This document shows positions 5,009 to 8,809 of a DNA stretch of 8,809 bases, piece by piece. Within the stretch, counting starts at the first letter, position 1. Each line of letters starts with the position of its first letter. Below the pieces are notes generated by a model. The model ran no database searches. It saw nothing but the letters and a program-made list of their open reading frames with translations, and had not been told where the DNA came from. The position numbers and the translations under genes were made by a program. The stretch is from Acidimicrobiaceae bacterium. GTDB lineage: Bacteria; Actinomycetota; Acidimicrobiia; Acidimicrobiales; RAAP-2. The DNA is taken from NCBI GenBank assembly GCA_003164275.1, contig PLSY01000258.1, forward strand, positions 1-8,809. The letters are read 5' to 3'.

Positions 5009-5890
5009 TCAGATCCCGAGCGCCTCACGGGTGCGCTCGAGCTCGGCAGGATCGGCGGTGGTCGGAACGAGGAAGAACTCATCGCAACCTGCCTCACGCG
5101 CTTGGTCGACGGCCAGTCGCAGGCTGGCTGGTGTGTTGACCGCCGCCGAGTTGGCCACTGTCTTCGCCATCCCCTCGTCGAAGATCTTCAGATAGTCGAA
5201 GACATAGTCACCGAGTTGGCGCTCGGCATCCGGGCCCAGGGCGTACCAGAGGCTTGCGGAGAAGTGTGGCTTCTCGGCCCGGCCCGCCTCGCTCCATGCC
5301 GCCTCGACCCTCTGGCGGTGTGCGCCCAGTGATTGTGCATCGACACTCGTGATCGAGCTGGGATCGTCGACACCGGCTGCCCACCTGGCTGCCCGGGCGA
5401 GCGCCTTGGGCCCAACGACGCCGGCCACCAGTGGAGGCCCGCCGGACTGGACGGGCGGAGGCCCGACCGGGTCCGAACCAGCAAACGGTGGCTCCTGTGC
5501 CCAGATGGCACGCATCTGGGCGACCTGGTCGTCCATTCGTTGCCAGCGATTGCCGAAGTCTGCGTCGATTGCCCGATAGTCCTGCTCGCGCCCACCCACG
5601 CCGATGCCCACCGTGAGGCGTCCGCTGCTCAGGCGATCGACCGAGGCCATGTCCTTGGCCACCTGGACGGCGTTGTGGGCCGGAAGCACGACGAGCGTCG
5701 TCCAGAGTCGAACCCTCTCGGTGAGGGCAGCCGCCGCGGCCAGCTGAACGGTGAGGGAGTGGCTGGTGTAGGTGATCCGCTCGGGCACGGCGAGGCTTGA
5801 CCATGGTCCCTCGTCGATCGACCGGCACCAGCCGAGGACCTCGTCCCGTCCGTGGGGGAGCATGGTGGGCAGGGTCATGGCCAAATCCAT
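5009..5890 (-). CDS. LLM-class flavin-dependent oxidoreductase, probably F420-dependent
   Basis: A 293-residue luciferase-like monooxygenase-fold protein. Family signatures in order: MDLAMTLPTMLP first strand, VRLWTTLVVLPAHNAVQVAKDMASVDRLS (60-88), then SGRLTVGIGVGGREQDYRAI (89-108), and the WQRMDDQVAQMRAIW helix. The late GCDEFFLVPTT strand completes the barrel. In actinobacteria most such proteins use coenzyme F420 rather than FMN, transferring hydride to or from small organic substrates (family knowledge); the substrate cannot be read from sequence. The ATG at 5890 is preceded by GGTAGG at good spacing; an adjacent TTG at 5893 would add one residue. No partner gene is adjacent on the same strand. 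It converges on the hydrolase gene, 76 bp away, across a run of eight G residues at 4969-4976. Confidence 0.9.
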   Translation of the reverse strand: MDLAMTLPTMLPHGRDEVLGWCRSIDEGPWSSLAVPERITYTSHSLTVQLAAAAALTERVRLWTTLVVLPAHNAVQVAKDMASVDRLSSGRLTVGIGVGGREQDYRAIDADFGNRWQRMDDQVAQMRAIWAQEPPFAGSDPVGPPPVQSGGPPLVAGVVGPKALARAARWAAGVDDPSSITSVDAQSLGAHRQRVEAAWSEAGRAEKPHFSASLWYALGPDAERQLGDYVFDYLKIFDEGMAKTVANSAAVNTPASLRLAVDQAREAGCDEFFLVPTTADPAELERTREALGI

Positions 5891-6110
5891 CAACCATGCC
5901 TACCAGAGGCCACGCCCGCTTGCCGTCTGCGGGCAAGGCAGAGGCGCACTCGGCGGGGCGCCAAGCGGGGTCCCTCAGGGTTTGCTGCCCCACATCAGGA
6001 TCTGTTGTCGTCTCGCGGCACGGCATCGCTCTGGTTGCGCCAAGGTTGGGGTGTCCGGGGTCGACTTGGAAGAGGACCCCGCCGAGCCGATCGCCAGTTC
6101 CTTTGGCCGG

Positions 6111-6116
6111 TAGTGT
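6111..6116 (+). promoter_or_regulatory. Possible -10 box of a leaderless promoter
   Basis: TAGTGT fits TANNNT and ends 6 nt before the ATG at 6123, placing the transcription start about at the start codon. No Shine-Dalgarno sequence is present. This is the same arrangement as at 367-380. No convincing -35 box was seen. The remainder of the 232-bp divergent gap shared with the LLM gene shows no other recognised signal. Confidence 0.35.
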
Positions 6117-6122
6117 CGGCGT

Positions 6123-6845
6123 ATGTCAGCCGAGTCGGGTGTGCGCTGCCTGGTGTTCGACGTCTTCGGGACCCTCGTCGACTGGCGCGGGTCGATCATC
6201 TCGGCCGGACATCGGATCGGGGACCCGAAGGGAGTGGTCGTCGATTGGGGTGCGCTGGCCGACGACTGGCGCCGGGAGGGCTACCTGGCGCCGATCCGGG
6301 ACCTCATGGACGGTACAGCGCCGTGGCAGGAGGTCGAGGCCTTTTTGTCACCGAAACTGGTGGAGCTGTTGGACCGCGCCGGTGTCCAAGACCTCGACTC
6401 GGGGGAGATAGCCGAGCTCTGTCGCGTATGGGAGGAGCTTGACCCTTGGCCCGACTCTGTCCCGGGGCTCGAACGCCTGTGCCAGACATTCGTTCTCTCC
6501 CCGCTGTCGAACGGGAGCTTCGCCATGCTCACCAGGATGGCCAAGCGGGCCCGACTTCCATGGGACTGCGTCATCTCGAGTGCCCTCTTCCGCTCCTTCA
6601 AGCCGGATCCGGCGGTGTACCTCGGCGCCGCCGAGCTGTTGGGACTTCCTCCCCGAGAGGTGATGATGGTCGCTGCCCATGCCGCCGATCTGCGGGCTGC
6701 GGCCGCCTGCGGGATGCGGACGGCGTATGTGCCCCGGCCCCTGGAGTGGGGTCCGGACGCTCCGCCCGCCGAGCCAGTCGGCGACGAGTTCGATGTCGTC
6801 GCCGGTGACATGATCGACTTGGCCGGACAGCTCAGCCCGGGCTGA
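6123..6845 (+). CDS. Haloacid dehalogenase type II-like hydrolase
   Basis: A 240-residue HAD-superfamily protein with all four motifs: I, FDVFGTLVDWR with nucleophile D13; II, LSNGSF (S129, N130); III, SFKPDPAVY with K160; IV, VAAHAADLRAAAACGMRTAYVPRP with D189. A helical cap lies between motifs I and II, as in L-2-haloacid dehalogenases. DVFGTLVDW and AAHAxDLxAA are typical of the type II subfamily. These enzymes hydrolyse L-2-haloacids through an aspartyl ester, but many members are really phosphatases or have unknown substrates, so the dehalogenase label is by family only. Length matches the family. The ATG is supported by the -10-like box. It converges on aceE with 48 bp between. Confidence 0.88.
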   Translation: MSAESGVRCLVFDVFGTLVDWRGSIISAGHRIGDPKGVVVDWGALADDWRREGYLAPIRDLMDGTAPWQEVEAFLSPKLVELLDRAGVQDLDSGEIAELCRVWEELDPWPDSVPGLERLCQTFVLSPLSNGSFAMLTRMAKRARLPWDCVISSALFRSFKPDPAVYLGAAELLGLPPREVMMVAAHAADLRAAAACGMRTAYVPRPLEWGPDAPPAEPVGDEFDVVAGDMIDLAGQLSPG

Positions 6846-6855
6846 GTCCGAGCAG

Positions 6856-6890
6856 GCCTGGGGCTTCGCCCTACGCCCCACGAACCAGGC
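6856..6890. terminator. Possible bidirectional hairpin
   Basis: In the 48-bp gap between two convergent genes, GCCTGG (6856-6861) can pair with CCAGGC (6885-6890), or GGGGC (6860-6864) with GCCCC (6875-6879); the two stems share two bases and compete. There is no T-tract on either side. Position supports termination; stem strength is modest. Confidence 0.35.
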
Positions 6891-6893
6891 TGG

Positions 6894-8809
6894 TCACACC
6901 GACCAGGGGTCGGCGCTCTCCGGGTCGATGCCGTAGCGAGTGATGGCCTCGGTGACGGAGCTTGCGGGTATCGCACCAGCTGCTGCCAGGTCATGGAGGA
7001 CGGCCACCACCACGTGGGCTGCGTCGACTTCGAAGAAGCGCCGCAGCACCTCTCGAGTGTCAGAGCGCCCGAATCCGTCAGTGCCGAGCGACGTGAAGCC
7101 CCGGGGCATCCAACGGGACACCTGGTCGGGCACGGCCCGCATGAAGTCGGTGACCGCCACGATCGGCCCCTCCGACTCGGACAGACACTGGGTCACGAAC
7201 GGGATGCGAGGATCCTCTCCAGGATGGAGTCGGTTCCACCGCTCGACCGAGATGGCATCCTCACGGAGCGACTTGTAGGACGTGACCGACCATGCCTCGG
7301 CCTCGACGCCCCACTCGTCGGCCAGCATCCGCTGGGCCTCGACCGCCGCCTGCCATGCCGAGCCCGAGAACAACAACGTGGCTTTGGCCGAGTCGGGGCC
7401 CGGCGTTCTCTCACCGCTCGCCTGCTCCTCGGCCACGGCAGCGTCGAAGCGGTACATGCCCTTGATCGTCCCGAGGCGTACACGCTCAGCGTCGGCTTCC
7501 TCGACGGGTACGGCCGGCATGGGGTAGTTCTCGTTGTACAGGGTCAGGTACCAGATCCGGTCCTCAGGCTCAGGCCCGGTCATGCGCCGGATGCCGTCGT
7601 CGACGATGGTTGCCACCTCGTGTGAGAAAGCAGGGTCGTAGGCAGCGATGCTCGGCACCGTCGAGGCGAGGAGCAGGGAGTGGCCGTCTTGATGTTGGAG
7701 GCCTTCCCCGTTGAGCGTGGTTCGGCCAGCCGTGCAGCCGAGGAGGAACCCACGGCCGCGGCAGTCGTTGAGCGCCCAGATGAGATCGCCGACCCGCTGG
7801 AAGCCGAACATGGAATAGAAGAGGTAGAAGGGAATGACCGGTTCCCCCCAGGTGGCATAGGACGTGGCCGCGGCGGTGAAGGCTGCCATGGCCCCTGCCT
7901 CGGTGATGCCCTCTTGGAGCACCTGGCCGGAGGCACCCTCTGCATAGTGGAGGGCGAGGCCGGCGTCCACCGGGGTGTAGCGCTGGCCCAAGGGGGCGTA
8001 GATCTGCACTTCACTGATGATGGACTCGAGACCGAACGTCCGTGCCTCGTCAGAGACGATGGGCACGATGCGGTGGCCGATCGATTTGTCCCGAATGAGG
8101 GAGCGCAGCAGTCGGGCAAAGGCCATGGTCGTCGACACGGATTGGCGGCCAGAGCCGGCCAGGAGCTCGGCGAAGGCCGTTTTGGCCGGCGGGTCGAGGG
8201 GCTTCGGACGGACGATCCGCGACGGCAGTGGGCCGCCCAAGGACTTGCGGGACTGGGCGAGGTAGTTGGCGGCCGGCGACCCGGGGGCTGGTCGGTAGTA
8301 GGGAGGAAGGTCGGCGTCGAGGTCCCGCTCGGGAATCTCGTCGTGCAAGAAGAGACGGTTACGTAGGGCCAGTAGCTGGCTCTTGGTCATCTTTTTGATC
8401 TGATGGGTGGCATTGCGGGACTCGATCTCGGGACCGAGGGTCCATCCCTTGATGGTCTTGGCCAAGATGGCGGTCGGGGCTCCGACATGCTCGGTAGCTG
8501 CCTTGTAGGCGGCATAGAGCTTGCGGTAGTCGTGCCCGCCACGGGGGAGCGACTGGAGCTCCTCATCCGAGAGGTGGGCGACCAGCTCTCCGAGGCGGGG
8601 GTCCGGCCCGAAGAAGTGCTCCCGGATATAGGCGCCGGACTCGGTTGCGTACTTTTGGAACTCTCCGTCGACCGTCGAGTTCATCTTGTTGAGAAGGACC
8701 CCCTCGACGTCTTTGGCCAGCAGGTCGTCCCAGGTGCGACCCCAGATGACCTTGATGACGTTCCATCCCGCACCCCGAAAGAGTGCCTCGAACTCCTGGA
8801 TGACCTTGC
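6894..8809 (-). CDS. aceE: Pyruvate dehydrogenase E1, homodimeric (partial)
   Basis: E1 of the pyruvate dehydrogenase complex decarboxylates pyruvate on thiamine diphosphate and passes the acetyl group to the lipoyl E2. About 637 residues are visible and the frame runs off the right edge; an internal ATG at 8684 is not the start, because upstream codons still read AceE (FRGAGWNVIKV, WGRTWDDLL). Other matches: EHFFG, RGGHDYRKLYAAY, AKTIKGW, SDEARTFGLE, GQVLQEGITEAGA with the cofactor-activating Glu, PFYLFYSMFGFQRVGDL, and the AceE hallmark AGRTTLNGEGLQHQDGHS. The missing N-terminal part should hold the GDG thiamine diphosphate/Mg motif. The chain ends SADPWSV before TGA. This single-chain type is found in proteobacteria and actinobacteria, unlike the alpha/beta heterotetramer. 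E2 and E3 are not in the window. Confidence 0.96.
   Translation of the reverse strand, partial: KVIQEFEALFRGAGWNVIKVIWGRTWDDLLAKDVEGVLLNKMNSTVDGEFQKYATESGAYIREHFFGPDPRLGELVAHLSDEELQSLPRGGHDYRKLYAAYKAATEHVGAPTAILAKTIKGWTLGPEIESRNATHQIKKMTKSQLLALRNRLFLHDEIPERDLDADLPPYYRPAPGSPAANYLAQSRKSLGGPLPSRIVRPKPLDPPAKTAFAELLAGSGRQSVSTTMAFARLLRSLIRDKSIGHRIVPIVSDEARTFGLESIISEVQIYAPLGQRYTPVDAGLALHYAEGASGQVLQEGITEAGAMAAFTAAATSYATWGEPVIPFYLFYSMFGFQRVGDLIWALNDCRGRGFLLGCTAGRTTLNGEGLQHQDGHSLLLASTVPSIAAYDPAFSHEVATIVDDGIRRMTGPEPEDRIWYLTLYNENYPMPAVPVEEADAERVRLGTIKGMYRFDAAVAEEQASGERTPGPDSAKATLLFSGSAWQAAVEAQRMLADEWGVEAEAWSVTSYKSLREDAISVERWNRLHPGEDPRIPFVTQCLSESEGPIVAVTDFMRAVPDQVSRWMPRGFTSLGTDGFGRSDTREVLRRFFEVDAAHVVVAVLHDLAAAGAIPASSVTEAITRYGIDPESADPWSV

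Noticed and set aside
5852..6442. 196-residue plus-strand frame crossing the LLM/HAD gap
   Set aside because: It overlaps the start of both flanking genes and is Arg/Gly-rich without motifs, typical of a shadow frame in GC-rich DNA.
7680..8366. 228-residue plus-strand frame opposite aceE
   Set aside because: It lies wholly inside the unmistakable aceE coding region and shows no domain of its own.

Overview
The window is GC-rich, densely packed bacterial DNA, most likely from an actinobacterium and perhaps from the Acidimicrobiia or a relative. This is inferred from gene content: an acyl-CoA dehydrogenase, an F420-type luciferase-like oxidoreductase, a homodimeric AceE-type pyruvate dehydrogenase E1, and the small HhH-GPD family that is typical of actinobacteria. 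Two genes also look leaderless, with a TANNNT box 6-7 nt before the ATG. No RNA gene, CRISPR array or insertion sequence was seen.

Layout, left to right. The 3' end of an acyl-CoA dehydrogenase gene (+, cut by the left edge) is followed by a membrane-anchored or exported protein of unknown function (+, 380-1000). A convergent minus-strand block follows: thiE (1081-1752), an HhH-GPD protein (1749-2327) and a three-domain regulator (2488-3501). In transcription order this is regulator, HhH-GPD, thiE. HhH-GPD and thiE overlap by 4 nt, and all three may share the promoter in front of the regulator. Upstream of the regulator is an unusually AT-rich stretch with a sigma70-like promoter and three copies of an 18-bp site. 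Beyond that lies the decayed N-terminus of a second HhH-GPD gene. The right half is ordinary metabolism: an RNase Z-like metallo-beta-lactamase-fold hydrolase (+), an LLM-class oxidoreductase (-), a type II haloacid-dehalogenase-like protein (+), and most of aceE (-, cut by the right edge).

The most interesting part is 2488-3640. The regulator joins a winged-helix DNA-binding domain, a GHKL ATPase without a histidine-kinase dimerisation domain, and a C-terminal STAS-like (DUF4325-type) domain. This resembles an anti-sigma kinase and its STAS antagonist on one chain with their own DNA-binding head. The three 18-bp repeats lie upstream of, across and just downstream of its promoter, as expected for an autoregulatory operator. 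Domain calls rest on motifs read by eye, and the operator function is inferred.
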